Part shown: piece after piece, positions 44,323 through 53,602 of the stretch | How positions within the stretch are numbered: position 1 is the stretch's first letter | Layout: every line of letters starts with the position of its first letter | DNA from: Psychrobacter sp. P2G3 | GTDB lineage: Bacteria; Pseudomonadota; Gammaproteobacteria; Pseudomonadales; Moraxellaceae | Direction of reading: 5' to 3' | Assembly: GCF_001593285.1 (NCBI RefSeq) | Contig: NZ_CP012529.1 | Coordinates: 124,001 to 188,000 of the forward strand | DNA length: 64,000 nucleotides | Notes under the pieces: generated by a model | Databases searched by the model: none | Told to the model about the DNA's origin: nothing | What the model saw: the letters and a program-made list of their open reading frames with translations, nothing else | Program-made: the position numbers and the translations under genes

Positions 44323-45990
44323 ATGAATAGTATCAAGGAAGATAGCGCATATAACAACGCTCGCAGCTCTAAGTATTGGCAACAGTTGCAAACGCTAGCG
44401 GCGCAGCCGTGGTCACTTGCGACATTGTTCGCACAAGATGATGGGCGTGCGACGCGCTTTAGTACGCAAGAGGGTGCGCTATATATGGACTACAGCAAGC
44501 AATGTATCGATGAGACGGTGTTATCTAATCTGTTGAGTCTGGCTGATAGCTGTGATTTATCTGCCCGTATTAAAGCGCTCTTACAAGGGGCGATGGTCAA
44601 TACCAGCGAAGAGCGTGCGGCTTTGCATACGGCGCTACGACTGCCAGAGACCGCAGCGCTACAAGTTGGTGAGCAAAATGTGGTCGCCGATGTGCATCGT
44701 AGTCTGGCGCAGGTAGCCAGATTATCCGAGCGTGTCCGTAGTGGCATATGGCGCGGATTTTCAGGCAAGGCTATCACCGATGTGGTCAATATCGGGGTTG
44801 GTGGTTCTGATCTGGGGCCACTGATGGCGACCACTGCGCTTGATGAGTGGGCAGATACTGATATTGAAGTGCACTTCGTCTCGAACATGGATGGTACCCA
44901 GCTTGATAATTTGCTCAAGCACTTAAATCCTGAAACCACCTTATTTATTATCTCCTCCAAATCCTTTGGTACCATTGATACCTTGTCTAATGCTAAGACA
45001 GCACTGTCATGGCTGCTTGCTACCGCCAAGCTGCGCGCTGGTACGGAAGACAGTGTGTTACGCCGCCACTTTATTGGCATATCGGCTAATGGTGACAAGA
45101 TGAGCGCTTGGGGTATCCACCCTGAGCATCAGCTACAGCTTTGGGAGTGGGTTGGCGGTCGTTTTTCTTTATGGTCAGCGATTGGACTCGCTATTGCTAT
45201 TCGTATTGGTATGGCGGGGTTTAAAGCGCTATTGGCTGGCGCTCATAGTATGGACGAGCACTTTGCGCAGGCTGATTTTGCCGAAAACTTACCAGTATTG
45301 TTAGGCTTACTTGCCGTTTGGAACAGTACTTTTTTACAAGTGAACGCCCATACCGTACTGCCTTATGATGGACGTTTAAGCTATTTGCCCAGCTACTTGA
45401 CCCAGCTTGAGATGGAGAGTAATGGTAAGTCGGTTACTCAGCACGGTGATCATATTGACTATGATACCTGTCCGATTCTGTGGGGCGAGATAGGATCTAA
45501 CGCGCAACATGCTTTTTATCAGTTGCTACACCAAGGGACGCAGCAGGTCTCTTGCGACTTTATCGCTTGCGTGCGTCGTTATAGTGATAAGGTACACAAT
45601 GCTTCTTTGCAACAGCAACATGAGCTGTCGTTAGCGAATTGTCTGGCGCAAAGCCGGGTGCTGGCCTTTGGTAATGCTGCGATTGCAGATACTGATGCCA
45701 ATGCTGTTACTGAGGCGGATAAATATAAATACTATCGTGGTAATCAGCCATCAACGACACTACTTATCGATGAGCTTACACCGCATAGCTTAGGGGCTTT
45801 GGTTGCGCTCTATGAGCACAAGGTCTATGTCATGGCCAGTATTTGGGATATTAACCCGTTTGACCAGTGGGGCGTAGAGATGGGTAAGCAAATGGCTGAG
45901 TCGGTGCATTATGCTATGCAGCAAGAAGATAGTGGTCAATTTGATACTTCTACTGATCAGCTTTTGCAGCATATCAAGCGTTGGTCTTAA
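44323..45990 (+). CDS. pgi: Glucose-6-phosphate isomerase
   Basis: Pgi interconverts glucose 6-phosphate and fructose 6-phosphate. The 555-aa length and motifs are those of the bacterial large form: VNIGVGGSDLGPLMATTAL (phosphate loop), FIISSKSFGTIDTLSNAKTA, the signature WEWVGGRFSLWSAIGLAI, LPSYLTQLEMESNGKS with the catalytic Glu, GEIGSNAQHAFYQLLHQG (relatives have GExGTxxQHSFyQLxHQG), and NPFDQWGVEMGKQM with the C-terminal Lys. It lies between galU and the ugd-like gene, as gpi does in Acinetobacter K loci. Confidence 0.97.
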   Translation: MNSIKEDSAYNNARSSKYWQQLQTLAAQPWSLATLFAQDDGRATRFSTQEGALYMDYSKQCIDETVLSNLLSLADSCDLSARIKALLQGAMVNTSEERAALHTALRLPETAALQVGEQNVVADVHRSLAQVARLSERVRSGIWRGFSGKAITDVVNIGVGGSDLGPLMATTALDEWADTDIEVHFVSNMDGTQLDNLLKHLNPETTLFIISSKSFGTIDTLSNAKTALSWLLATAKLRAGTEDSVLRRHFIGISANGDKMSAWGIHPEHQLQLWEWVGGRFSLWSAIGLAIAIRIGMAGFKALLAGAHSMDEHFAQADFAENLPVLLGLLAVWNSTFLQVNAHTVLPYDGRLSYLPSYLTQLEMESNGKSVTQHGDHIDYDTCPILWGEIGSNAQHAFYQLLHQGTQQVSCDFIACVRRYSDKVHNASLQQQHELSLANCLAQSRVLAFGNAAIADTDANAVTEADKYKYYRGNQPSTTLLIDELTPHSLGALVALYEHKVYVMASIWDINPFDQWGVEMGKQMAESVHYAMQQEDSGQFDTSTDQLLQHIKRWS

Positions 45991-46037
45991 TGTTCATCAG
46001 ATAATGTTATTAGTATAAAAATATTGAAGGTCACTCT

Positions 46038-47411
46038 ATGTCAGTTCAACTGCTTCATCAATCCAAAAATCCTGCAGTTTGTGTGATTGTTGGTCATGGT
46101 ATCGAAGCTATTACCAGTGCCGTGGTGCTAGCAAGCTTAGGTCAGACTGTACACTTATATGCAGACGTCGAGATGCTAGAGCAGCAGTTGCAGCAATATA
46201 GCTTTGAGCGTCATTTGCAGGCGCTATGGCAGATGTATGACCAGCAAGAGCAGATTATCAGTCGAGCGTTGCCAAGCAGTGCTGATAATCTGTTGCAGAT
46301 CTATGAAATAACAGGTGAAGCATCTCATCTTAATGATGATGATAGCGCCCGCGAACAAAGCTCAGAAGTGGCGCTTTATTGGTTATTTTTAGACAGTATA
46401 AAGTCAGTATGGTTGGAGGAGAGCTGGATTACCGCTTTCAATCACAGTCATCAGCAGACGTTGCCTGTGATTATAAGTGGCATTGAACAATTAGGGCATA
46501 TCTCAGCACTCGCCCAACGCTTGCAACGTGCGTGGGTATACTACATACCGTTTGTCTTCTTACAAGACGGTGATGCTTATAGCTCGATGTTGAATCCTTC
46601 ATTGTGGCTACTTGGTGAAAAGACTGCGAATAGCAGCAGTCAGCATTTAAGTGCGCTGCAACCTTTGATGAAACAAGCTCGTGCTCGTCATTGTGCCGAT
46701 ATCGCTACGATAGAGTTTGCCCGTAGCAGTATCATGAGTATGCTGGCGACGCGGGTTAGCTTTATGAATGAGATGTCGCGTCTTGCCGATAGCCATGAAA
46801 TTGATATTCAACAAGTCAGTCACATCATGGGTCTGGATGAGCGAGTTGGTAGCAGTTACTTGCAGGCGGGCTGGGGCTTTGGTGGTAATACCCTGCCTAC
46901 TGAACTCTTACAATTACAGCAGTCGGGGCAGGCGAGCCGCGTGGATATGCCACTGCTACAGTCAGTTATACATATTAATGAAGATCAGAAAGAGCTGATA
47001 TTCCGTAAATTCTGGCAATATTTTGATGGCTTTATCGATAACAAGACCGTGATGATTTGGGGTGGTAGTTATAAGTCGGGATCAGGGCGTACTGTAGGGT
47101 CTGCAATCCATCCCCTGTTAGCGCTGCTATGGTCTTATAATATTCAGACGCTGGTCTATAGTGACAAAGCGCGTACTGAACTACAGGCACTATATGGTCA
47201 GCAGCCTTTATTAGAATTGGTTAACGATCCTTATGCGCCATTGGTTGATACACAAGCGTTATTTATCATGAGCTGGCCTTTAAATAGTGACTTGGATGTG
47301 AACCAAATTAATAAGACGGCGCAACCTATTTTTGATGCGCAAAACGCATTAACCTGCACGCAAGTTGAGCGTTTGGTAGGTGGCTACATGGGTATTGGTC
47401 GTGCTAAATAA
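46038..47411 (+). CDS. UDP-glucose dehydrogenase homologue lacking catalytic residues
   Basis: A 457-aa member of the UDP-glucose/GDP-mannose dehydrogenase family, recognised from LATRVSFMNEMSRLADSHEIDIQQVSHIMGLDERVGSSYLQAGWGFGGN and the C-terminal domain WGGSYKSGSGRTVGSAI. Compared with the known catalytic set of the streptococcal enzyme (Lys204, Asn208, Cys260, Asp264), this protein has Arg229, Met233, Thr285 and Glu289 at the same spacing. The GGSCFPKD motif reads GGNTLPTE, and the N-terminal NAD loop is atypical (VGHGIEAITSA). It should not oxidise UDP-glucose. The frame is intact and fully open, so it is a divergent paralogue, not a simple pseudogene. Its role is unknown. It occupies the ugd slot. 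Confidence 0.82.
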   Translation: MSVQLLHQSKNPAVCVIVGHGIEAITSAVVLASLGQTVHLYADVEMLEQQLQQYSFERHLQALWQMYDQQEQIISRALPSSADNLLQIYEITGEASHLNDDDSAREQSSEVALYWLFLDSIKSVWLEESWITAFNHSHQQTLPVIISGIEQLGHISALAQRLQRAWVYYIPFVFLQDGDAYSSMLNPSLWLLGEKTANSSSQHLSALQPLMKQARARHCADIATIEFARSSIMSMLATRVSFMNEMSRLADSHEIDIQQVSHIMGLDERVGSSYLQAGWGFGGNTLPTELLQLQQSGQASRVDMPLLQSVIHINEDQKELIFRKFWQYFDGFIDNKTVMIWGGSYKSGSGRTVGSAIHPLLALLWSYNIQTLVYSDKARTELQALYGQQPLLELVNDPYAPLVDTQALFIMSWPLNSDLDVNQINKTAQPIFDAQNALTCTQVERLVGGYMGIGRAK

Positions 47412-47444
47412 CCTGCTTTATTAAACAATTTTATTAAACAATAA

Positions 47445-47488
47445 AAAGCGCCTGTTAATATCTATGTTAACAGGCGCTTATCTTTTTT
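47445..47488. terminator. Bidirectional terminator between ugd-like gene and pgm
   Basis: AAGCGCCTGTTAA and TTAACAGGCGCTT form a perfect 13-bp stem around TATCTATG, with A-rich and T-rich flanks. Confidence 0.9.
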
Positions 47489-47515
47489 AAATTCACATTT
47501 TTCCGCAAAAAACTC

Positions 47516-48997
47516 TTAAGCTAAAACAGCACCTTGTGCTTCAAGCCACTCTTTTATTTCTCGTATCTTACCGGCTAATAACTGCTCATCACCACGAGTT
47601 TCGATATTCAGCCTGATCAGCGGCTCGGTATTCGATGCGCGCAAATTAAAACGCCACTCCCCAAAGTCGAGACTTAAGCCATCAAGCGTCGATTTGCTTG
47701 GGTTCTCAGCGCTAAACTTATCCTCGATAGCGCTGATGATGGTTGGCGCGTCATTTGTGGTGAGACGAAAATTTAGCTCACCTGAGCTGGGATAAGCTTT
47801 GATATAGCCAGTGACCAACTCAGATAGCGTCTTACCAGTATTGGATAATAGCTCAATAGTTAATAGCCATGGAATCATGCCGCTGTCGCAATAGAAAAAG
47901 TCACGGAAGTAGTGATGAGCAGACATCTCGCCGCCATAGACTGCACCTGACTCGCGCATGACTTGCTTGATAAATGAGTGCCCAGACTTACTGATGACTG
48001 CCTTGCCATTATGTTGTTTGATGACTGCTTCGGTATTGTATATTACCCGGGGATCATAGACGATGGATTCGCTTGGATACTTGTTTAAAAACGCTTGTGC
48101 CAACATCCCGACCACGTAGCTACCATCAATAAATTCGCCGCTTTCATCGAATAAAAAACAGCGGTCAAAATCTCCGTCAAAGGCAATGCCCAAATCGGCT
48201 TTGTTTGCCAGTACTGCTTGCTGGGTAGCCACTCTATTAGCTTCAATCATAGGATTGGGAATGCCATTGGGGAAGCTGCCGTCTGGCGTATGATGCAGTT
48301 TAATCACTTCAATGGGTGCGCCAGCTTGTGCCAGCTTGTCAATTAATAAATCAACGACGGGGCCTGCACTGCCATTACCTGAGTTAATCACTAACTTCAG
48401 AGGTTTGAGCTTGTCAGTATCTATAAAGCTGATGACATGATTAACATAAGCGCTTTTATCGTCTAATAACTGTAATTTTCCTGACTTGTTACCAGTGTTA
48501 AACTGCCCTGATTCTGCCAATGCTTGAATCTCTGCTAAGCCATCATCAGCGCTAATTGGTTTTGAATGCTCTTTCACCAATTTTAAGCCATTATAGTTAA
48601 TAGGATTATGACTGGCAGTGACTTCAATACCACCTAAGGCCTGATAATCACTGGTGGCAAAATACACTTCTTCTGTACCGCTCATGCCTAAATCAATGAC
48701 ATCAACACCCGCATCTATAATCCCAGCAATCGTCGCTTGTTTTAACTGCTCGCTTGCATGGCGAATATCGCTACCGATAACGATGGCAGGTTTTAAGTTT
48801 TTTAGTTCAGTTGAGCTATCAGCGGCGCTATAACGCTGATATAAAATCTGCGCAAAGGCACGCCCGATACGGTAAGCGATATTTTCATCAAGACTTACTC
48901 CAAGCTCACCGCGAATATCATAAGCTTTAAATGAGCTAATCGTAATAGGATGAAATTCAGTTGCTGGCTGGTAGCTAGTGGTCGCAGAAGTAGACAT
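47516..48997 (-). CDS. pgm: Phosphomannomutase/phosphoglucomutase (AlgC/ManB type)
   Basis: The 493-aa alpha-D-phosphohexomutase interconverts sugar 1- and 6-phosphates, linking Pgi to GalU. The four domain marks are present: SFKAYDIRGELG at the start, the phosphoserine loop EVTASHNPINYNGLKLV, the metal-binding GIAFDGDFDRCF, GGEMSAHHYF for sugar specificity, and RASNTEPLIRLNIET for phosphate binding. The ATG at 48997 (MSTSATTSYQ) is preferred to an upstream TTG-type reading. It converges on the ugd-like gene and marks the distal end of the sugar-nucleotide module, as pgm does in Acinetobacter K loci. Confidence 0.95.
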   Translation of the reverse strand: MSTSATTSYQPATEFHPITISSFKAYDIRGELGVSLDENIAYRIGRAFAQILYQRYSAADSSTELKNLKPAIVIGSDIRHASEQLKQATIAGIIDAGVDVIDLGMSGTEEVYFATSDYQALGGIEVTASHNPINYNGLKLVKEHSKPISADDGLAEIQALAESGQFNTGNKSGKLQLLDDKSAYVNHVISFIDTDKLKPLKLVINSGNGSAGPVVDLLIDKLAQAGAPIEVIKLHHTPDGSFPNGIPNPMIEANRVATQQAVLANKADLGIAFDGDFDRCFLFDESGEFIDGSYVVGMLAQAFLNKYPSESIVYDPRVIYNTEAVIKQHNGKAVISKSGHSFIKQVMRESGAVYGGEMSAHHYFRDFFYCDSGMIPWLLTIELLSNTGKTLSELVTGYIKAYPSSGELNFRLTTNDAPTIISAIEDKFSAENPSKSTLDGLSLDFGEWRFNLRASNTEPLIRLNIETRGDEQLLAGKIREIKEWLEAQGAVLA

Positions 48998-49153
48998 AAT
49001 GACAAGATTCCTTGCGCTAAAGCAGTGGTAAAATAACGAAGTAGATAGCACAATTATAGGCTATTAAGCGTTCAATGCTACACTAATGACAAAATCGTTA
49101 TTAAGTTAAGGCGATTATATTCAATAACAACTAAAAGTATAAGAGTATCCTTT

Positions 49154-50035
49154 ATGAGTACTGTAGAAAATAAAATTTCAGCACCCGAACCTGTGCAAGG
49201 CACTCCAGAAGCGAGTGGGCAACTTGATGACCTGTTGGCACTGATGGCAAGATTGCGTACTGGCTGTCCGTGGGATAAAAAACAAAGCAATCATAGCCTC
49301 ATTCCATATGCGATTGAAGAAGCTTATGAGCTGGGTGAAGCGGTACAAAGCGATGATGACGAAGATATCAAAGGTGAGCTTGGTGATGTGCTACTGCAAG
49401 TCATCTTTCATTGTCAGATGTACGCTGAACAAGGACGTTTTGACATGGGCGATGTCATTACCACTTTGCAAGAGAAGCTGATTCGCCGTCATCCGCACGT
49501 ATTTGAGGCTGAAACCCTGAAGGATGAAGGGGCGGTTAAGGAGCGTTGGGATGAAATCAAAGCGGAGGAGCAGCAAGCGCGCGAGGCACGTGGTAAACCA
49601 AAGCGGCGTTTAGATAAGACCAAAGCGGGCAGTGCTTTGATGCAAGCGCAGGATGTACAAAAGCAGGCGTCAAAATTAGGCTTTGATTGGGAAGGCATAG
49701 CAGGAGCGTTTGAAAAACTTGAGGAAGAAATTAGTGAGTTAAAGGCTGAGCTGACAGAGAAGTCCAACACTGCTGCTAAATATGACATAAGCAAAGCCAA
49801 TATTAGAGAGATTGAAAAAGAGCTGGGCGATTGTATGTTTGCGCTGGTCAACGTCGCGCGCAAATTGAACCTTGACGCTGAGACAGCGACCCTTACTTGT
49901 GTGCATAAATTTAAGTCACGTTTTGGTTATATTGAAGAACAATTAGCTGCTGCTGGCAAGCGTGTCGAGGACAGCGATATAACAGAGATGGATGCACTAT
50001 GGGAAGCGGCGAAACGACATGAAAGATCGTCATGA
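49154..50035 (+). CDS. mazG: Nucleoside triphosphate pyrophosphohydrolase MazG
   Basis: A 293-aa house-cleaning enzyme hydrolysing (d)NTPs to monophosphates. It has two MazG domains. The first shows LMARLRTGCPWDKKQSNHSLIPYAIEEAYELGEAV and DIKGELGDVLLQVIFHCQM with the metal-binding EExxE...ExxD set; the second has FEKLEEEISELKAEL and EIEKELGDCMFALVNVARKL. The linker (about 135-165) is rich in charged residues. Its stop overlaps the next gene by four bases (ATGA). Confidence 0.95.
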   Translation: MSTVENKISAPEPVQGTPEASGQLDDLLALMARLRTGCPWDKKQSNHSLIPYAIEEAYELGEAVQSDDDEDIKGELGDVLLQVIFHCQMYAEQGRFDMGDVITTLQEKLIRRHPHVFEAETLKDEGAVKERWDEIKAEEQQAREARGKPKRRLDKTKAGSALMQAQDVQKQASKLGFDWEGIAGAFEKLEEEISELKAELTEKSNTAAKYDISKANIREIEKELGDCMFALVNVARKLNLDAETATLTCVHKFKSRFGYIEEQLAAAGKRVEDSDITEMDALWEAAKRHERSS

Positions 50036-50406
50036 GCGCTCATTATAAAGCCTCGTTCATCAACTTAATAACGAACGCTGCGTTCGGCTTCGCTTTGCTT
50101 ATTATGATGCCAAGTAGTGGGAATGCGGCGCCTTGTTTTGATAATCCGCAAAGTGCGTATGAGTACCTCTTGGCACAAGAGAATGCCAAAACCGAAGCGC
50201 GCGATCAATCTACCATCAATATCAATCGCGCCAGCGAAGGTGAGCTGGTTTCACTAAACGGTATTGGTAGTAGTAAAGCCCAAGCGATAATTTTATATCG
50301 TGACATGTTTGGCGATTTTAAAACGGTTGATGAGTTAGCAAAGGTCAAAGGTATCGGCGCAAAAACCGTTGAGAAAAATCGAAGTCGTTTAAGGGTGCAA
50401 CATTAA
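50032..50406 (+). CDS. Helix-hairpin-helix protein, ComEA-like
   Basis: A 124-aa protein with a hydrophobic signal-like segment (about 12-32, ending GNAAP) and a C-terminal ComEA-type double HhH domain: INRASEGELVSLNGIGSSKAQAII and FKTVDELAKVKGIGAKTVEKNR. In naturally competent bacteria ComEA binds incoming DNA in the periplasm, and this small form without a membrane anchor is common in gammaproteobacteria. The four-base overlap with mazG suggests coupled translation. DNA binding is likely; a competence role is inference. Confidence 0.82.
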   Translation: MSAHYKASFINLITNAAFGFALLIMMPSSGNAAPCFDNPQSAYEYLLAQENAKTEARDQSTININRASEGELVSLNGIGSSKAQAIILYRDMFGDFKTVDELAKVKGIGAKTVEKNRSRLRVQH

Positions 50407-50572
50407 TGGCATTATTTTGCTTTAATTAATCCTAATATTGACAAAATTGCACGTAACTAAATGTCATAACGCACCTACTGCGCGCAAAATTTGTTAAACT
50501 AGTGAATACATCCGCCTGATAAACGCTGTGTTGGTCAGGGGTGGTTAAAGAATACCGGCGAGGAGTAGATGC

Positions 50573-52846
50573 ATGGCCGAGCGTGCCGCCAAGCAGTTAG
50601 AACTGAATAAATCTGAATTACCCAATTCCATTACTGAAGTGATTGCCACATTAACCCGAGCTGGGTTTGATGCCTATATCGTTGGTGGTGGTGTGCGCGA
50701 TACCTTATTGGGTCTGCGCCCAAAAGACTTTGACGCTGTGACTGATGCCAAGCCGCATGAAATCAAAGACGTCTTTGGCAAGCGCTGCCGCATTATCGGT
50801 CGCCGCTTTCAATTGGCACATGTGTATTCAGGACGAGAGCTAATTGAAGTCGCTACTTTTCGTGGCCCGCCAACGAGTGATGCTAATACCAATCAAGACG
50901 GTATGATCTTGCGTGATAATGTTTGGGGCGATATTAAACAAGACTTTTCACGTCGGGATTTCTCTATCAATGCGCTTTATTATCAGCCACTTAAAGGTGT
51001 GGTTCATGATTTTTGCGGTGCGCTTGAAGATATTGATAATAAGATCATCCGCCTATTAGGTCATGCACCCGTACGTATCGAAGAAGATCCGGTAAGATTA
51101 TTGCGGGCGTTACGTTTCAAAGCCAAATTAGGTTTTGAGTTTGATGAAGAGTTGTCTCAGCAGTTCCACGATGATAATTGGGCATTGCTTGAGCAAATAT
51201 CACCGCATCGTCTTTATGATGAAACGCAAAAGATGTTTACTGGCGGCTATCTAGTGCCACTGTTGCCATTATTGTTTGAGTCGGGTGCGATTGATAGCTT
51301 AATCATTTATCCACCTTCTGAGCCAAGTGCCTTAGTGAAACAGGTGGCTATCAATACCGATAAACGTATTGCCGCAGGTAAAAGCATCAACCCAGCGTTT
51401 TTCTATGCAGCCCTGTTATGGGAAAACTATCTACATCAGTTAGAAAAAGCTAAAAAGCGCAATATGCCTTTTGCTGAAGCGCAAATGCATGCGGCTGGCA
51501 AGGTCATCGACCGTCAACGCATCAAGACTGCTATCCCTAAATTTGCTGAGCAATTTATCCGTGATATCTGGATATTGCAGCCAAAACTTGCAGCCCCGCG
51601 TAGCAAGCAAATCGTTCAGCTCTCTGAGCACCCACGCTTTCGTGCAGGCTTTGACTTCTTATTATTACGTGAGCAGTGCGGTGATGCTGAGCACCCGTTA
51701 TCAGAGTCAACCAACGGTATGGGTGATTGGTGGCAGACTTATCAGACTTTGTCTGAACAAGGGCAGCAGCAAGCGATCGATGAGTTCGATGAAAATATTC
51801 GTCGCGGTGCTTATAAAAAAGGGCAGCGCGGACGCAATCGTCAAAAGCCAGATTCAAATACAGCGGATGAGTCGATGTCTAATCAGAACAATACTAAGCG
51901 TAGCAAAGCCAATGGCAGTAATGAAAAGCATGTTACCGAAAAGCATAGTACTGAGCAGGCAGTGGTGAACGATTCATCAAACATTCCATCACGCCGTCGC
52001 CGCGCCGCAAGTCAGTCAACAGCTGCCAAGCAATCTGATAGCAGTAAAAACAAGGGTTACAACACGCAACAGGTAAAGCAGGACAGTAATGAGCTTGCTC
52101 AGTTACAGCAGTTGTCTCTTGCTAGTAGTAGCAATAAAGCATCTAACAAAGGCCATAATGCTAAGCCTGCGCCATTGTTTATAATCGAGCATGAAAAAGT
52201 TGTGCCGCCATTACAAAAGCAGCTATCAGGTGCTGATAAGCCTAAGCATAGCCAAAAGCCTGTGCAGAACAAGGCAGCTACTAAGCATGCAACGGCTGAG
52301 AAAGAGCGAAATAATCAAGATACAAAATCTGATACTAAAGTTGATCGTTCAAGTGGTGCTCAACAATCTAAGGCAAAGCAGTCAGATTTCAAGCAGTCAG
52401 AAGATAAACCTTCTTCTGCTAATACATATCCTGCTCGTTCGGTGGCAAGATCACCGGCGCTAGTCAGTATGAATAACGAGCCGATACCGCATAAGCGTCG
52501 CCGCCGTGAGCCTACTGTAGAAAAACAGCCAGCTGATAATAACGACCAAACTGCTGCGAAGTATGCGAAAAAAGCGCCTAAACCAGCAACTCAGTCTAAT
52601 GGGAAAGCTAATGCTAAAGCTGAGAAAACGGTAGAGCATGTAGAAGCTACGCCAAAAAACAAGGCAAGTACTAATAAAGCGACTACACCTGCGAAAGCGA
52701 GAAAATCAGCTAAAACGACAGAAGCAAAGTCTGCTAAAGCCAGCCAAGCTGCTAATAGCAAAGTTGGATCTAGTAATGTGACTGACAATAAAGGACCTGT
52801 ACCATCGAAACGCCGTCGTCGTCAGCCTAGTACCGATAATGTCTAA
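50573..52846 (+). CDS. pcnB: Poly(A) polymerase I with long basic C-terminal extension
   Basis: PcnB adds poly(A) tails that speed RNA decay. Residues 1-430 carry the class II nucleotidyltransferase head: YIVGGGVRDTLLGLRPKDFDAVTDA with the metal-binding DxD, RRFQLAHVY, RRDFSINALYYQP, and EEDPVRLLRALRFKAKLGF. Length should be about 430-480 aa; this protein has 757. The extra ~320 residues are low-complexity, rich in Lys, Ser, Ala, Gln, and include three RRRR clusters near residues 472, 638 and 743 (SRRRRAAS, HKRRRREP, SKRRRRQP). GAGGAG precedes the ATG. folK overlaps by eight bases. Confidence 0.92.
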   Translation: MAERAAKQLELNKSELPNSITEVIATLTRAGFDAYIVGGGVRDTLLGLRPKDFDAVTDAKPHEIKDVFGKRCRIIGRRFQLAHVYSGRELIEVATFRGPPTSDANTNQDGMILRDNVWGDIKQDFSRRDFSINALYYQPLKGVVHDFCGALEDIDNKIIRLLGHAPVRIEEDPVRLLRALRFKAKLGFEFDEELSQQFHDDNWALLEQISPHRLYDETQKMFTGGYLVPLLPLLFESGAIDSLIIYPPSEPSALVKQVAINTDKRIAAGKSINPAFFYAALLWENYLHQLEKAKKRNMPFAEAQMHAAGKVIDRQRIKTAIPKFAEQFIRDIWILQPKLAAPRSKQIVQLSEHPRFRAGFDFLLLREQCGDAEHPLSESTNGMGDWWQTYQTLSEQGQQQAIDEFDENIRRGAYKKGQRGRNRQKPDSNTADESMSNQNNTKRSKANGSNEKHVTEKHSTEQAVVNDSSNIPSRRRRAASQSTAAKQSDSSKNKGYNTQQVKQDSNELAQLQQLSLASSSNKASNKGHNAKPAPLFIIEHEKVVPPLQKQLSGADKPKHSQKPVQNKAATKHATAEKERNNQDTKSDTKVDRSSGAQQSKAKQSDFKQSEDKPSSANTYPARSVARSPALVSMNNEPIPHKRRRREPTVEKQPADNNDQTAAKYAKKAPKPATQSNGKANAKAEKTVEHVEATPKNKASTNKATTPAKARKSAKTTEAKSAKASQAANSKVGSSNVTDNKGPVPSKRRRRQPSTDNV

Positions 52847-53360
52847 TATGGATAACCATACGGGTAACGCTCATTGGGTTACTTGCTATATAGGCTTGGG
52901 CAGCAACCTAGCTAATGAATTAGGTTCACCTGCAGAGCATTTGCAGCAAGCACTTGCAGTGATGCAAGAGCATGAGAAGATACGTGACGTTCGTGTTTCT
53001 TCATTTTATGCCTCAGTGCCTATGGGGCCGCAAGATCAGCCAGACTTTATCAATGCGGTCGCTGGTTTTGAGACGACGTTGTCACCTTTTGAGTTGCTCA
53101 CATTTTGCCAGCAGCTAGAAGAGCAAGCTAAGCGTGCACGTATACGACGTTGGGGTGAACGCAGCTTGGATGTCGATATTTTGTTGTATGGTGAAACACA
53201 AATTGCAGAGCCGCAATTAACCATACCGCATCTTGGACTGCCTGAACGTAATTTTGTCTTAATACCGCTACAAGAGCTAGCACCAGAGCTAGTAATTGCT
53301 GGCAAATCGATAGATGATTATCCACAAAGTAAAGATTGGACAGGCTTAAAGCTACTATAG
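52839..53360 (+). CDS. folK: 2-amino-4-hydroxy-6-hydroxymethyldihydropteridine pyrophosphokinase
   Basis: HPPK transfers pyrophosphate from ATP to the pterin in folate synthesis. The 173-aa product has IGLGSNLANELGSPAEHLQQAL, ASVPMGPQDQPDFINAVAGFET, and the signature RWGERSLDVDILLYG with the metal-binding Asp pair, then IPHLGLPERNFVLIPLQELAP. The ATG at 52839 overlaps pcnB by eight bases; a second ATG at 52848 is possible. The pcnB-folK-panB-panC order is common in gammaproteobacteria. Confidence 0.95.
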   Translation: MSNMDNHTGNAHWVTCYIGLGSNLANELGSPAEHLQQALAVMQEHEKIRDVRVSSFYASVPMGPQDQPDFINAVAGFETTLSPFELLTFCQQLEEQAKRARIRRWGERSLDVDILLYGETQIAEPQLTIPHLGLPERNFVLIPLQELAPELVIAGKSIDDYPQSKDWTGLKLL

Positions 53361-53384
53361 TTAATTTATTATTGAATTGAATCA

Positions 53385-53516
53385 ACTATAAAGTAAATAT
53401 AGCGCTATTGGGATAAATTTTGCGCAGCCTCTGTCTGCGTAGGCACAGCAAGCAAGGAAAAATTATCCCAATAGCGCATCACAATTTTTGTGCTTCTTTT
53501 GTTTAGAATGACTATA
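53385..53516. repeat. MITE-like palindromic repeat, copy B
   Basis: About 132 bases between folK and panB. Inner arms AGCGCTATTGGGATAA and TTATCCCAATAGCGC are exact complements and flank a core (TTTTGCGCAGCC...AGCAAGCAAGGAAAA); short TATAG-like ends close it. It is nearly identical to copy C (58061) over the central ~80 bases. Confidence 0.85.
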
Positions 53517-53602
53517 TATCAAGCAATTGCTAAGTTTTTTGATCACAAACAGAATAACAGTTACTAATAAGTTAAAAGCATTGCAGATTAATTGAGGGTC
53601 AT

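Noticed and set aside
44490..45098. 202-codon minus-strand frame inside pgi
   Set aside because: Shadow of the pgi coding strand; composition is that of an antisense frame and no family is recognised.
51471..51968. 165-codon plus-strand frame in another register of pcnB
   Set aside because: Lies within conserved pcnB sequence and has no recognisable domain.
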